Shown here: positions 1-8,979 of the stretch, in pieces
Position numbering within the stretch: position 1 is the stretch's first letter
How the letters are laid out: each line of letters starts with the position of its first letter
DNA from: Pantoea agglomerans
GTDB taxonomy: Bacteria; Pseudomonadota; Gammaproteobacteria; Enterobacterales; Enterobacteriaceae
Reading direction: 5' to 3'
Assembly (NCBI RefSeq): GCF_020149765.1
Contig: NZ_CP083809.1
Location: 3,968,001-4,032,000, forward strand
DNA length: 64,000 bases
Notes under the pieces: model-generated
Databases searched by the model: none
What the model was told of the DNA's origin: nothing
The model's input: the letters and a program-made list of their open reading frames with translations, nothing else
Program-made: the position numbers and the translations under genes

Positions 1-116
1 CGCCAGGGGTGTGTAAAGTGCAGCCGCAGCCGGTTCCGGCAACGAAGGTGTTTGAAGCGGTGTTGGAGAGCGCGAGCCAGAGCGTTGTTGTAAGGGAGCT
101 GAAACAGCTTTTTTAA
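1..116 (+). CDS. 3' end of a truncated gene, possibly a GT9 glycosyltransferase
   Basis: An open frame enters from the left edge and stops at TAA (114-116), giving about 37 residues that end in RELKQLF. The short Cys-x-x-hydrophobic stretch followed by a VFEAVLE helix is compatible with the last helix of family 9 heptosyltransferases, which usually end with a similar Val/Ala helix. That is only a resemblance. The gene lies in the same direction as the glycosyltransferase that follows 104 nt later, so it is probably another surface-polysaccharide gene, but identity cannot be settled from this fragment. Confidence 0.45.
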   Translation, partial: PGVCKVQPQPVPATKVFEAVLESASQSVVVRELKQLF

Positions 117-149
117 GCCGCTATTTCACGCTGTGGATCAGCCTTAACA

Positions 150-177
150 TTCTTTTCTGACCAGAAATCACTATAAT
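150..177 (+). promoter_or_regulatory. Candidate sigma-70 promoter for the GT4 gene at 221
   Basis: A perfect -10 hexamer TATAAT lies at 172-177, with a weak T-rich -35 (TTCTTT, 150-155) 16 bp upstream. The expected start site is about 35 nt before the ATG at 221. The -10 is convincing; the -35 is not. Confidence 0.5.
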
Positions 178-220
178 CCGGTGCGAGCGACGCTGACCGG
201 TTATAAGGATTTCTGTCAGG

Positions 221-1447
221 ATGAGGACGGCAAAACAAAAAATTATGCTGCTGGATAACGGCAGAGAGTGGGGCGGCGGCACCAACAGCATGCTGGAGCT
301 GCTTAAGCGCATCGACCGCAGCGCTTTCGATATTACCTGCTGCTTTTATCACAACTACGCGCGCGGCAACGGCGAAACCATCGAATCAGTTCTGAACGCC
401 ATCGCTATTCCGGTCGTCTTTATTCCGCAGAGAAAGCAGCCCGGCTGGGCGAAGATCGCCAAGGAAGCGGCGCGCGCCCTGCTTTTCTTCAACCGTCGTC
501 TGAAAAAAGAGGCGGTCGACGCTATCGACGCGCGCTGGCGCGTCTGGCCAAATGCCCGCAGGCTGCGCGCGCTGCTGCAGCAAGGCCGCTACGATACGCT
601 CTATATGAATAATCAGCCCAGCACCAATGTCGAGGGCTATCTCGCCGCACGCGATCTTGATATTGCCGTGGTACAGCACTGCCGCATTGAGCCGCTGATG
701 AATGCCCGCCTGGCAAAAATGGTGAACGATGAGTGCGACGCCGTTATTGCCGTTTCGCACGGCGTCAATCAGACCCTGCGCGCCAGCGGCGTTGAGGCGT
801 CGCGCTGCTTTACCGTATCTAACGCCATTGATATCCATCAGCCGTTACCCGACCGGGCGACGGTGCGCCAGCGCCTAAACCTGCCGGCAGAGGCGTTTAT
901 TTTCGGCACTATCGGCTCCCTGATCCTGCGAAAGTCAAACCACCATGTTCTGCAGGCGCTGAGCCAGTTTAACCAGGCCTGCCCCGAGGCAAACTGGAAA
1001 ATGATTGTGGTTGGCGATGGGCCTGAAGCGGCTGCGCTGCGCCAGCTGGCCGCCAGGGAAGCGATTCTCGATCGGGTTATCTTTACCGGTTTTCAGAATA
1101 ACGCGCTGGATTACCTCGCCGCGTTCGACGTCTTTATCCTGGCTTCCCGCAGCGAAGGTTTGCCGCGCGTCGTGCTGGAAGCGATGCTGGTGAATACCGC
1201 CGTGACGGGCTCCCGCGTGGTCGGCACGGAGGAGTTAATCAGCCATAACGACACCGGCCTGCTGTTCGAATATGGCGATGTGGCGCAACTAACTCAGCAC
1301 CTCGTCACACTCTGGCAGGATGACGCCTTGCGTCAACGATTAACCCATGCCGCGTCGGCGCGCGTTCGATCGCAATACGCCATCGAAACCTACGTGAACG
1401 GCGTGGAAACCATCTTAAAAAGCGTCACAAGGAAGAAGCATGCTTAA
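221..1447 (+). CDS. Glycosyltransferase family 4 (GT-B fold)
   Basis: A 408-residue cytoplasmic sugar transferase of the GT4 family, probably acting on LPS or another surface glycan. The N-terminal Rossmann half carries the glycine-rich acceptor loop GGGTN (residues 18-22). The C-terminal half has the nucleotide-sugar binding signature SEGLPRVVLEA (311-321), the usual E-x7-E motif of the family. The ATG at 221 follows a CAGG-type ribosome site and a good -10 box. The end overlaps the next gene by 8 nt, so the two are probably translated from one message. Donor and acceptor sugars cannot be read from sequence. Its position beyond kbl-tdh, away from the main core cluster, suggests a peripheral decoration enzyme. 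Confidence 0.85.
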   Translation: MRTAKQKIMLLDNGREWGGGTNSMLELLKRIDRSAFDITCCFYHNYARGNGETIESVLNAIAIPVVFIPQRKQPGWAKIAKEAARALLFFNRRLKKEAVDAIDARWRVWPNARRLRALLQQGRYDTLYMNNQPSTNVEGYLAARDLDIAVVQHCRIEPLMNARLAKMVNDECDAVIAVSHGVNQTLRASGVEASRCFTVSNAIDIHQPLPDRATVRQRLNLPAEAFIFGTIGSLILRKSNHHVLQALSQFNQACPEANWKMIVVGDGPEAAALRQLAAREAILDRVIFTGFQNNALDYLAAFDVFILASRSEGLPRVVLEAMLVNTAVTGSRVVGTEELISHNDTGLLFEYGDVAQLTQHLVTLWQDDALRQRLTHAASARVRSQYAIETYVNGVETILKSVTRKKHA

Positions 1448-2351
1448 CTTTCTTAACCCACGTTTTCGCCGCGTGCGCGCACGCCATAATCTGCCGTACG
1501 CGCAGCCCGACGTGCAGGGCGCCATCCCCGTGACCTCTGTTGTTATTCCCTGCACCGGGGAAGATTACATTGAGGAGGCGAAGCTCAGCGCGCTGTTTGC
1601 CGAGCGCTTTGCCACCGCGGCGCAGGAGATTGTTATCGTCAGCGATCAGCCCGCCGCCGCATTTGGCGAACTCCCGCCTAAAACCCGCATTGTGACGCTT
1701 GAGGTGCCGCATCGCGAAGAGGCCTATCCCTATAAGCAAATTTATCGCAGCCGGCTGATTAAAATGCAGGCGCCGCTGCATGCGCAAGGAGAAGGGATTT
1801 TGATGATCGATTCCGATCTCAATCTGCTTAAAATGCCTGAAATTCAGATGAAAAACGGGCATTTTTACTCCAGCTTTCGCCAGGGCAAGATGATCGCCAA
1901 ACTGGCCGGCGCGGCGCAGGAGACGATCCCCGCCTACTATCAACTCAGCGTGCGCCCTTACCTTGAAGACCACGTTAACGGCGCCTATCTGGCGGCTACG
2001 CGCCAGACCTGGCAGCGCGTCTGTCCGCTCTGGCTGACGCTGTTCGACGACACCTGGAAATTAATGAACGACAGCCAGCCACCGACCGATCAGCTACCGC
2101 TGGCGTGCCTGCTGGATCTGCTCGACCTGCGCACCGTTAACCTGGGCGAATGGGCGAACTGGCCGGTCTCTAAACGTATCGGCGGCAAACCGGGCGTGAT
2201 CCCGCCGGAGGTGGTGGGCGCACACGGCGGCTTCCCGCTGTCAGAATGGCAAAAATATCTGGCCGATCCTCGTCAGCCGCTGACCTTTAAAGGTCAGGAC
2301 TACACCCGTAAGGTGCGCTACCTGACGGATGCAGAGAAGCAGCAGCAATAA
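1440..2351 (+). CDS. Uncharacterised GT-A-like protein with DSD motif
   Basis: A 303-residue protein I cannot assign to a named family. It begins with a basic stretch (residues 1-17). It has a beta-alpha-beta opening (VTSVVIPCTGEDY, 31-43), then a hydrophobic strand ending in LMIDSDLN (121-128). That aspartate-x-aspartate arrangement is typical of metal-dependent GT-A glycosyltransferases. A later VNGAYLA (179-185) and PPTDQLPLA (around 214-222) could form the acceptor side. It starts inside the preceding GT4 gene (8-nt overlap), which argues for a coupled function in the same glycan pathway. The glycosyltransferase role is inferred from the motif and the neighbour only. A terminator follows at once. 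Confidence 0.6.
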   Translation: MLNFLNPRFRRVRARHNLPYAQPDVQGAIPVTSVVIPCTGEDYIEEAKLSALFAERFATAAQEIVIVSDQPAAAFGELPPKTRIVTLEVPHREEAYPYKQIYRSRLIKMQAPLHAQGEGILMIDSDLNLLKMPEIQMKNGHFYSSFRQGKMIAKLAGAAQETIPAYYQLSVRPYLEDHVNGAYLAATRQTWQRVCPLWLTLFDDTWKLMNDSQPPTDQLPLACLLDLLDLRTVNLGEWANWPVSKRIGGKPGVIPPEVVGAHGGFPLSEWQKYLADPRQPLTFKGQDYTRKVRYLTDAEKQQQ

Positions 2352-2354
2352 ACG

Positions 2355-2378
2355 AAAGCCGCCTGCGCGGCTTTTTTT
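2355..2378. terminator. Rho-independent terminator between convergent genes
   Basis: A stem AAAGCCGC / GCGGCTTT with loop CTGC is followed by a T run. It lies between the GT-A-like gene and the end of tdh, and overlaps the tdh stop codon, so it may serve both strands. Confidence 0.85.
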
Positions 2379-3405
2379 AATCCCAGCTCAGCACCACTTT
2401 CCCGGAGCGCCCGGAGCGCATCTCATCGAAGCCTTGCTGGAAGTCGTCAATCGCGTAGCGGTGCGTGATCACGGGCGTCAGATCGAGCCCTGACTGTATC
2501 AGCGCCGCCATCTTGTACCAGGTTTCAAACATCTCGCGGCCATAGATGCCCTTAATAAACAGTCCTTTGAAAATCACCTGATTCCAGTCGATCGCCATCT
2601 CGCCCGGCGGGATGCCCAGCAGCGCAATACGCCCGCCGTGGTTCATCACCTCCAGCAGGGTGCGAAACGCCGGGGGCGCGCCGGACATTTCCAGCCCGAC
2701 GTCGAACCCCTCCGTCATGCCCAGCTCGCGCATCACCCCGCGCAGATCTTCCCGCGCCACGTTAACCGCGCGCGTTACCCCCATGGTGCGCGCCAGGTCA
2801 AGGCGATAGTCGTTGATATCGGTGATCACCACGTTGCGCGCGCCGACATGTTTACATACCGCCGCGGCCATAATGCCGATAGGGCCAGCGCCGGAGATGA
2901 GCACATCTTCTCCCACCAAATCGAACGACAGCGCCGTATGCACCGCATTGCCGAAGGGATCGAAAATCGCGGCCAGCTCGTCGGAAATATTGTCGGGAAT
3001 GCGGAAGGCGTTAAAGGCGGGGATCACCAGATATTCGGCAAAGCAGCCCTGCCGGTTTACGCCGACGCCAATGGTATTGCGGCACAGATGGGTGCGCCCG
3101 GCGCGACAGTTGCGGCAGTGGCCACAGGTAATATGCCCTTCGCCTGAAACGCGATCGCCAATGCTGAAGCCGCGTACCTCCTGGCCGATCGCCACCACTT
3201 CGCCAACATACTCATGCCCGACGATCATCGGCACCGGAATGGTTTTGCGCGACCAGTCATCCCAGTTGTAGATATGGATGTCGGTGCCGCAGATAGCCGT
3301 TTTGCGGATCCTGATAAGCAAATCGTTATGGCCCGGCTCCGGGATCGGCGCATCGGTTACCATCCAGATGCCTTCCTGCGCGTGAAGTTTGGCTAAGGCT
3401 TTCAT
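2377..3405 (-). CDS. tdh: L-threonine 3-dehydrogenase
   Basis: A 342-residue zinc- and NAD-dependent medium-chain dehydrogenase that oxidises L-threonine to 2-amino-3-ketobutyrate in the cytoplasm. E. coli Tdh has 341 residues and the sequence is collinear. The catalytic zinc region is CGTD (from Cys39) with GHEYVG (63-68). The structural zinc site is the CGHCRNC cluster (94-100) plus the Cys near 108, and the NAD fold has GAGPIG (172-177). It lies 10 nt after kbl, the second enzyme of the pathway, and the two form the kbl-tdh operon. The product is unstable and is passed directly to Kbl. Confidence 0.97.
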   Translation of the reverse strand: MKALAKLHAQEGIWMVTDAPIPEPGHNDLLIRIRKTAICGTDIHIYNWDDWSRKTIPVPMIVGHEYVGEVVAIGQEVRGFSIGDRVSGEGHITCGHCRNCRAGRTHLCRNTIGVGVNRQGCFAEYLVIPAFNAFRIPDNISDELAAIFDPFGNAVHTALSFDLVGEDVLISGAGPIGIMAAAVCKHVGARNVVITDINDYRLDLARTMGVTRAVNVAREDLRGVMRELGMTEGFDVGLEMSGAPPAFRTLLEVMNHGGRIALLGIPPGEMAIDWNQVIFKGLFIKGIYGREMFETWYKMAALIQSGLDLTPVITHRYAIDDFQQGFDEMRSGRSGKVVLSWD

Positions 3406-3415
3406 TCAGGGCTCC

Positions 3416-4609
3416 TCAGGCGATCACGCCGAGCTGTTGTCCAATACGGGTAAAGGCCTCAACCGCGCGCTCCAGCTGCTGCTGGGTATGCGCCGCTGAG
3501 ATCTGCGTGCGGATACGCGCCTGGCCGCGCGGCACCACCGGATAGAAAAAGCCGGTCACGTAAATGCCCTCTTGCTGCAGCAAACGGGCAAATTCCTGCG
3601 CCACGCTCGCTTCGCCCAGCATCACGGGAATAATGGCGTGATCGGCCCCCGCCAGGGTAAAACCGGCCGCCGTCATCTTTTCGCGGAAAAAGCGGGCGTT
3701 GTCCCACAGACGCTGCCGCAGGCCGTCGCCTTCGCTCAGCAGGTCGAGCACGCGGATAGAGGCGGCAACGATCGCCGGCGCCAGCGAATTTGAGAAGAGA
3801 TAGGGCCGCGAACGCTGGCGCAGCCACTCGACCACCTCGGCACGAGCGGCGGTATAACCGCCCGACGCGCCGCCCAGCGCTTTGCCCAGCGTGCCGGTAA
3901 TGATGTCGACGCGCCCCATGACGTCGCAATATTCATGCGTGCCGCGACCGGCCGCGCCGACAAAGCCCACCGCATGCGAGTCATCCACCATCACCAGCGC
4001 ATCAAACTCATCGGCGAGATCGCAGATGGCGCGCAGGTTGGCGATAACGCCGTCCATAGAGAAGACGCCGTCGGTGGCGATAAGAAGATGGCGCGCGCCT
4101 TTTTGCCGCGCCTCAACCAGACAGGCACGCAGCGCCTGCATATCGTTATTGGCGTAGCGATAGCGCTGCGCCTTGCAGAGCCGCACGCCGTCAATAATCG
4201 AGGCATGATTTAGCGCGTCGGAAATAATCGCGTCTTCCGCGTCGAGCAGGGTTTCAAACAGCCCGCCGTTGGCGTCGAAGCAGGATGAATAGAGAATGGC
4301 ATCGTCCATGCCGAGAAACGCCGCCAGCTTTTTCTCCAGCTGCTTATGCGTATCCTGCGTGCCACAGATAAAGCGCACCGAGGCCATGCCGAAACCATGC
4401 GTGTCCATGCCCTCTTTTGCCGCCTGAATCAGCGCGGGATGGTTTGCCAGGCCTAAGTAGTTGTTGGCGCAAAAGTTAATCACCTGCTGCTGGCCAACGT
4501 CGATATCGGTCTGCTGCGCGGACGTAATGATGCGCTCCTGCTTGAACAACCCCTCCCGGTGCGCCGTATCGAGCTGCTGGCGGATCTGCTGATAAAATTG
4601 CGCTGTCAT
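3416..4609 (-). CDS. kbl: 2-amino-3-ketobutyrate CoA ligase (glycine C-acetyltransferase)
   Basis: A 397-residue PLP enzyme of the alpha-oxoamine synthase family that cleaves 2-amino-3-ketobutyrate with CoA into glycine and acetyl-CoA. The PLP lysine lies in TLGKALGG, preceded by the DDSHAVG aspartate segment. The open frame extends 11 codons upstream, but the ATG at 4609 is chosen because a GAGGAG ribosome site sits 7 nt before it and E. coli Kbl begins at the equivalent residue. An ATG one codon earlier is the alternative. It is the first gene of the kbl-tdh operon and is divergent from hldD, as in E. coli. The K-12 gene yibB, which lies between kbl and rfaD there, is absent here. Confidence 0.97.
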   Translation of the reverse strand: MTAQFYQQIRQQLDTAHREGLFKQERIITSAQQTDIDVGQQQVINFCANNYLGLANHPALIQAAKEGMDTHGFGMASVRFICGTQDTHKQLEKKLAAFLGMDDAILYSSCFDANGGLFETLLDAEDAIISDALNHASIIDGVRLCKAQRYRYANNDMQALRACLVEARQKGARHLLIATDGVFSMDGVIANLRAICDLADEFDALVMVDDSHAVGFVGAAGRGTHEYCDVMGRVDIITGTLGKALGGASGGYTAARAEVVEWLRQRSRPYLFSNSLAPAIVAASIRVLDLLSEGDGLRQRLWDNARFFREKMTAAGFTLAGADHAIIPVMLGEASVAQEFARLLQQEGIYVTGFFYPVVPRGQARIRTQISAAHTQQQLERAVEAFTRIGQQLGVIA

Positions 4610-4795
4610 CATTGTTCTCCTCAGATGGCATAAATTCGGCACATCTTACTGAAGAAGAAGTGCGCTAACGATAAATCCACCAGGAGAATGTTAATTTTGC
4701 AGCATAGTTCACGTCAGGGAGCGAGGCACCGCCATCGTGTCGGAGTCATCTGGCTGCCTGCTCCGTGATGTAATGTTATGATGTGAGGCATTAGC

Positions 4796-4818
4796 GCGTG
4801 AAACCGCCTGTTTCACGC
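4796..4818 (+). repeat. Perfect 9-bp inverted repeat ahead of hldD
   Basis: GCGTGAAAC (4796-4804) and GTTTCACGC (4810-4818) are exact inverted copies with a 5-nt loop. The repeat ends 22 nt before the hldD start codon. No T run follows, so it does not look like a terminator. It could be an operator or a hairpin in the leader. A candidate -10 (TATGAT, 4777-4782) lies just upstream. Confidence 0.6.
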
Positions 4819-4840
4819 CCCAACGTTTAAGGTAGAGCAC

Positions 4841-5773
4841 ATGATTATCGTCACTGGCGGCGCAGGAATGATTGGCAGCAATATCGTCAAGGCGCTCAAC
4901 AATCGCGGCATCAGCGATATTCTGGTGGTCGACAACCTGAAAGACGGCACCAAGTTCGTCAATCTGGCCGATCTGGATATCAGCGACTACATGGATAAAG
5001 AGGAGTTTCTGACCTATATCGCAGCGGGCGAAGATTTCGGCCCGATCGAAGCGGTATTCCATGAGGGTGCCTGTTCTGCCACCACCGAGTGGGATGGCAA
5101 GTACATGATGGATAACAACTATCAGTACTCGAAAGACCTGCTGCACTACTGCCTCGAGCGTGAGATCCCCTTTCTCTACGCCTCCTCTGCGGCGACCTAC
5201 GGCGGCCGCAACGACAACTTTATCGAGAAGCGCGAATATGAGCAGCCGCTGAACGTCTACGGCTACTCGAAAATGCTGTTCGACCACTATGTGCGCCAGA
5301 TCCTGCCGGAAGCGGATTCGCCGGTGTGCGGCTTCCGCTACTTCAACGTCTACGGCCCGCGCGAAGGTCATAAAGGCAGCATGGCGAGCGTGGCGTTCCA
5401 TCTCAACACCCAGATCGCCAACGGCGAAAACCCAAAACTGTTTGAAGGCAGCGACGGCTTTAAGCGCGACTTTATCCACGTTGACGACGTGGTAGCGGTA
5501 AATCTGTGGTGCTGGGAAAACAACATCTCCGGCATCTATAACTGCGGCACCGGTCGCGCCGAATCCTTCCAGGAAGTGGCGGACGCGGTGCTGAAATTCC
5601 ATCAGAAAGGGCAAATTGAGTACATTCCCTTCCCGGAAAAACTAAAAGGCCGCTATCAGGCCTATACTCAGGCGGACCTCACCAGCCTGCGCGCGGCCGG
5701 CTATGACAAGCCGTTCAAAACCGTTGCGCAGGGCGTGGCCGAGTATATGGCCTGGCTGAACCGCAGCGCATAA
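4841..5773 (+). CDS. hldD: ADP-L-glycero-D-manno-heptose-6-epimerase
   Basis: A 310-residue extended short-chain dehydrogenase/reductase that converts ADP-D-glycero- to ADP-L-glycero-D-manno-heptose, the donor used by WaaC and WaaF for the inner LPS core. The NADP site GGAGMIGS is at residues 6-13 and the catalytic Y140-x3-K144 is intact. Length equals E. coli HldD (RfaD). The ATG at 4841 follows an AAGG ribosome site. It is the first gene of the hldD-waaF-waaC transcription unit, as in E. coli, with waaF starting 16 nt later. Confidence 0.98.
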   Translation: MIIVTGGAGMIGSNIVKALNNRGISDILVVDNLKDGTKFVNLADLDISDYMDKEEFLTYIAAGEDFGPIEAVFHEGACSATTEWDGKYMMDNNYQYSKDLLHYCLEREIPFLYASSAATYGGRNDNFIEKREYEQPLNVYGYSKMLFDHYVRQILPEADSPVCGFRYFNVYGPREGHKGSMASVAFHLNTQIANGENPKLFEGSDGFKRDFIHVDDVVAVNLWCWENNISGIYNCGTGRAESFQEVADAVLKFHQKGQIEYIPFPEKLKGRYQAYTQADLTSLRAAGYDKPFKTVAQGVAEYMAWLNRSA

Positions 5774-5789
5774 GGAACGCGTACCGGCG

Positions 5790-6848
5790 ATGAAAATTCT
5801 GGTTATTGGCCCATCGTGGGTCGGCGATATGATGATGTCGCAAAGCCTCTATCGCACCCTCAAGGCTCAACATCCGGACGCCGTAATTGACGTGATGGCG
5901 CCGGCCTGGTGCCGTCCGCTGCTGTCGCGCATGCCGGAAGTCAGTCAGGCGCTGGCGATGCCCCTCGGGCACGGCGCGCTGGCGCTCGGCGAGCGTCGTC
6001 GCATTGGCAAATCGCTGCGCGCCAGCGGTTACGATCGTGCCTATGTGCTGCCGAACTCGTTTAAATCGGCGCTGGTGCCTTTTTTCGCCGGGATTAAACG
6101 CCGCATCGGCTGGCGCGGTGAAATGCGCTATGGCCTGCTGAACGACGTACGCGTGCTGGATAAGGCGGCGTTTCCGCTCATGGTGGAGCGCTATATCGCG
6201 TTAGCCTGCGACACGCCGGTCGCCTCGGCGCAGCAGCTGCCGCAGCCGCTGCTCTGGCCTCAGCTTCAGGTTGAGGACCAGGAAAAAATCGAGACCTCCG
6301 CCCAGTTTCAGCTGTCGGCGCAGCGGCCGCTGATCGGCTTTTGCCCCGGCGCGGAGTTTGGCCCGGCGAAGCGCTGGCCGCACTATCACTACGCCGCACT
6401 GGCGCAGCAGCTGATCGCCGAAGGCAAGCAGGTGGTGCTGTTCGGCTCGGCAAAAGATCGGGCGTGCGGCGAAGAGATTATCGCGGCGCTGCCCGCCGAG
6501 GCGCGGCACCACTGCCGCAACCTGGCTGGCGAGACGCAGCTCGAGCAGGCGGTTATCCTGATCGCACGCTGTGACGCCGTGGTCAGCAACGATTCCGGGC
6601 TGATGCATATCGCCGCCGCGCTCAACCGGCCGCTGGTGGCGCTTTACGGGCCAAGCAGCCCCGACTTCACGCCACCGCTGGCAAAGCAGGTGCGTATTAT
6701 TCGCCTGATTACCGGCTACCATAAGGTGCGCAAAGGCGATGCCGTGCAGGGCTATCATCAGAGCCTGATCGACATCCAGCCGCAGCGCGTTTATCAGGAA
6801 CTGAGCGAACTGCTGGCTCATCCGCAGGAGACGGCATGCACGTCCTGA
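5790..6848 (+). CDS. waaF: ADP-heptose:LPS heptosyltransferase II
   Basis: A 352-residue GT9 enzyme that adds the second heptose to the first heptose of the LPS inner core at the cytoplasmic face of the inner membrane. The N-terminal GT9 aspartate is in WVGD (10-13), the donor phosphate lysine region is AKRW (193-196), and the ADP-heptose binding loop is NDSGLMHIAAA (267-277). The C-terminal KVRKGD...GYHQSLIDI segment is characteristic of WaaF. It overlaps waaC by 13 nt, so the two are translationally coupled. Confidence 0.97.
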   Translation: MKILVIGPSWVGDMMMSQSLYRTLKAQHPDAVIDVMAPAWCRPLLSRMPEVSQALAMPLGHGALALGERRRIGKSLRASGYDRAYVLPNSFKSALVPFFAGIKRRIGWRGEMRYGLLNDVRVLDKAAFPLMVERYIALACDTPVASAQQLPQPLLWPQLQVEDQEKIETSAQFQLSAQRPLIGFCPGAEFGPAKRWPHYHYAALAQQLIAEGKQVVLFGSAKDRACGEEIIAALPAEARHHCRNLAGETQLEQAVILIARCDAVVSNDSGLMHIAAALNRPLVALYGPSSPDFTPPLAKQVRIIRLITGYHKVRKGDAVQGYHQSLIDIQPQRVYQELSELLAHPQETACTS

Positions 6849-7804
6849 TCGTCAAAACTTCGTCGATGGGCGATGTACTTCATACGCTTCCCGCTCTGAC
6901 CGACGCCATGCAGGCGATCCCCGGCATTCGCTTCGACTGGGTAGTGGAAGAGAACTTCGCCCAGATCCCCTCCTGGCATCCGGCGGTGGACAAGGTCCTG
7001 CCGGTCGCCATTCGTCGCTGGCGTAAACACTGGTTCGGCAGCCAGCAGCGCGAAGAGCGGGTGCGCTTCAAGCGCGAGCTGCAGTCGCGCCACTATGATG
7101 TGGTGATCGACGCGCAGGGGCTGATCAAAAGCGCCGCGCTGGTGACCCGCCTCGCCAGAGGCGTCAAGCATGGCCAGGACAGCCGCAGCGCGCGCGAACC
7201 TTTCGCCAGCTGGTGGTACGACCAACGTCATGAGATCGACAAAAAGCAGCATGCGGTAGAGCGTACGCGCGAGCTGTTTGCTAAAAGCCTCGGCTATGAA
7301 AAGCCGCAGACCCAGGGCGACTACGCTATTGCCGCGCACTTTTTGCGCGACGTGCCGCAGGATATCCCGCCCTATCTGGTGTTTCTCCACGCCACAACGC
7401 GCGACAACAAGCACTGGCCTGAAAGCCACTGGCGCGAGCTGATCGGTATGCTGCAGCCCGCAGGATTGCGTATCAAGCTGCCGTGGGGCGCCGAGCACGA
7501 GCATCAGCGCGCCCAGCGTCTGGCGGAAGGCTTCGACTATGTCGAGGTGCTGCCGAAGCTGACGCTGGAAGCGATAGCGCGCGAGCTGGCGGGTGCAAAA
7601 GCGGTGGTCTCGGTAGATACCGGACTAAGCCATCTGACCGCAGCGCTGGATCGCCCCAATATTACGCTTTACGGGCCGACGGATCCGGGGCTGATTGGGG
7701 GCTATGGGCAGAATCAGCAGGCTCTCTGCCCTCCTCAGGGCAACAGCATGTCAGACATTAGCGCGGAAGCGGTCGCCGAAAGGCTGGAGACGTTTTTAGG
7801 ATGA
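6836..7804 (+). CDS. waaC: LPS heptosyltransferase I
   Basis: A 322-residue GT9 enzyme that attaches the first heptose to Kdo2-lipid A. The catalytic aspartate is in SSMGD (9-13), the TTRDNKHW stretch (187-194) binds the donor phosphates, and the VDTGLSHLTA loop (260-269) binds the heptose. The start codon lies inside waaF with a CAGGAG ribosome site. The stop overlaps the next ATG (ATGA), continuing a chain of coupled LPS genes. Confidence 0.97.
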   Translation: MHVLIVKTSSMGDVLHTLPALTDAMQAIPGIRFDWVVEENFAQIPSWHPAVDKVLPVAIRRWRKHWFGSQQREERVRFKRELQSRHYDVVIDAQGLIKSAALVTRLARGVKHGQDSRSAREPFASWWYDQRHEIDKKQHAVERTRELFAKSLGYEKPQTQGDYAIAAHFLRDVPQDIPPYLVFLHATTRDNKHWPESHWRELIGMLQPAGLRIKLPWGAEHEHQRAQRLAEGFDYVEVLPKLTLEAIARELAGAKAVVSVDTGLSHLTAALDRPNITLYGPTDPGLIGGYGQNQQALCPPQGNSMSDISAEAVAERLETFLG

Positions 7805-8979
7805 AAAAGCTCCACATCATCAATCTCGGCAAAATGGGCGGCGTTGAGCGCCTTTTTCTTCAGTACATCAATGATTTTTCTGAGGGCAAGGATGAGGTTA
7901 TCTGCATCAGCAATGAGATCGATGAAGATATCCGTCGGCAGATGCCGCAGCAGAAGATCCTCTTCGCCAGCCGCTTATTTAATGGTTTTACGCTAAAGGC
8001 GCCTCAGTTTCTCAGAAAGTATCTGCTGCAGAAGCGGGTGGAAGCCAGCGATGCGCAGGTGATCGTGGTCTGGGATCTGGTGCCGCGTCTGACGACGAAG
8101 CCGAAACGCGCCAGACTGGTCTACTACGACCATGGCTGCTCCTGGCGCTATCCGGAGAATCATAAAACCCTGAGCTTTATGCGCATGTTAGATGGCGTGA
8201 TCTCCGCCTCGGCAGCCTCTTCTCAGGTTATGAAGCATCGTTTTAAGCTGCCCTGCCCCCACTTTGTGGTGATTAACCGCATCATGACGCCGCCCGGCAT
8301 CCGCCCGGAGCCGCGCCTGTTGACGACGCCGATAAAAATCGGCACCGCTTCGCGTCAGGTTAGCCTGAAAGGGATTAGCGTTACGCTGTTAACGCTGCAG
8401 GAATTACTGCGCCGCGGCCATAACGTGACGCTGGAGATTGCCGGCAAAGGGCCTGACCGTGACGCCTTTATCGCGCTGGCGGAGAGGCTGGGCATTAAAG
8501 ATAAGGTCACCTTCAGCGGCTTTCAGCAGGATATTGCGCCCTTTTTTAACCGCATCGATATCTATATGAGCACGCCCGTAACGGAACCTTTCGGTCTCTC
8601 CTGCATGGAATCTCTCTATTTCGGCGTCCCGGTTATTTATCCCCTGGTTGACGGGCAGCCTGAGGTGGTAAAAAACGGCGTGTGCGGTATCGGCCTTACC
8701 CCCTCCGTCTCCATTGAAGAGCATGAAAAGCTGACGGGCATCCGCGTCGATTTTCCTTACGACGTCTACGATCCCGTGCGGCATATTATGACCAGACCGC
8801 TGCTGCTTTCTCCTGTCGCCTGCGCGGATGCTGTAGAAACTTTATCTCATCAGCAGACCTATCAGCGCTTTAGCGAAGAGGCGAAAAAGTGGACAAAAGA
8901 GCATTTTGATTACGCCGTATTCAGGACTGAATTTAACGGCGCGTTGAGCGCTATAACGGGTAGTAACAATGAACATTAA
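7801..8979 (+). CDS. Glycosyltransferase family 4, outer-core LPS
   Basis: A 392-residue GT-B transferase. The N-terminal acceptor loop is LGKMGGVERL (9-18), and the nucleotide-sugar E-x7-E motif is EPFGLSCMES (262-271). It starts at an ATGA overlap with waaC and overlaps waaL by 11 nt, so it belongs to the same message. In Klebsiella-type clusters GT4 genes flank waaL in a similar way. I cannot say whether this is the equivalent of any named Wab enzyme. Donor sugar unknown. Confidence 0.85.
   Translation: MKKLHIINLGKMGGVERLFLQYINDFSEGKDEVICISNEIDEDIRRQMPQQKILFASRLFNGFTLKAPQFLRKYLLQKRVEASDAQVIVVWDLVPRLTTKPKRARLVYYDHGCSWRYPENHKTLSFMRMLDGVISASAASSQVMKHRFKLPCPHFVVINRIMTPPGIRPEPRLLTTPIKIGTASRQVSLKGISVTLLTLQELLRRGHNVTLEIAGKGPDRDAFIALAERLGIKDKVTFSGFQQDIAPFFNRIDIYMSTPVTEPFGLSCMESLYFGVPVIYPLVDGQPEVVKNGVCGIGLTPSVSIEEHEKLTGIRVDFPYDVYDPVRHIMTRPLLLSPVACADAVETLSHQQTYQRFSEEAKKWTKEHFDYAVFRTEFNGALSAITGSNNEH

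Noticed and set aside
4709..5614. Long antisense frame (301 codons) opposite hldD
   Set aside because: It mirrors a conserved gene on the other strand, has no recognisable domain and no ribosome site. High GC makes such shadows common.
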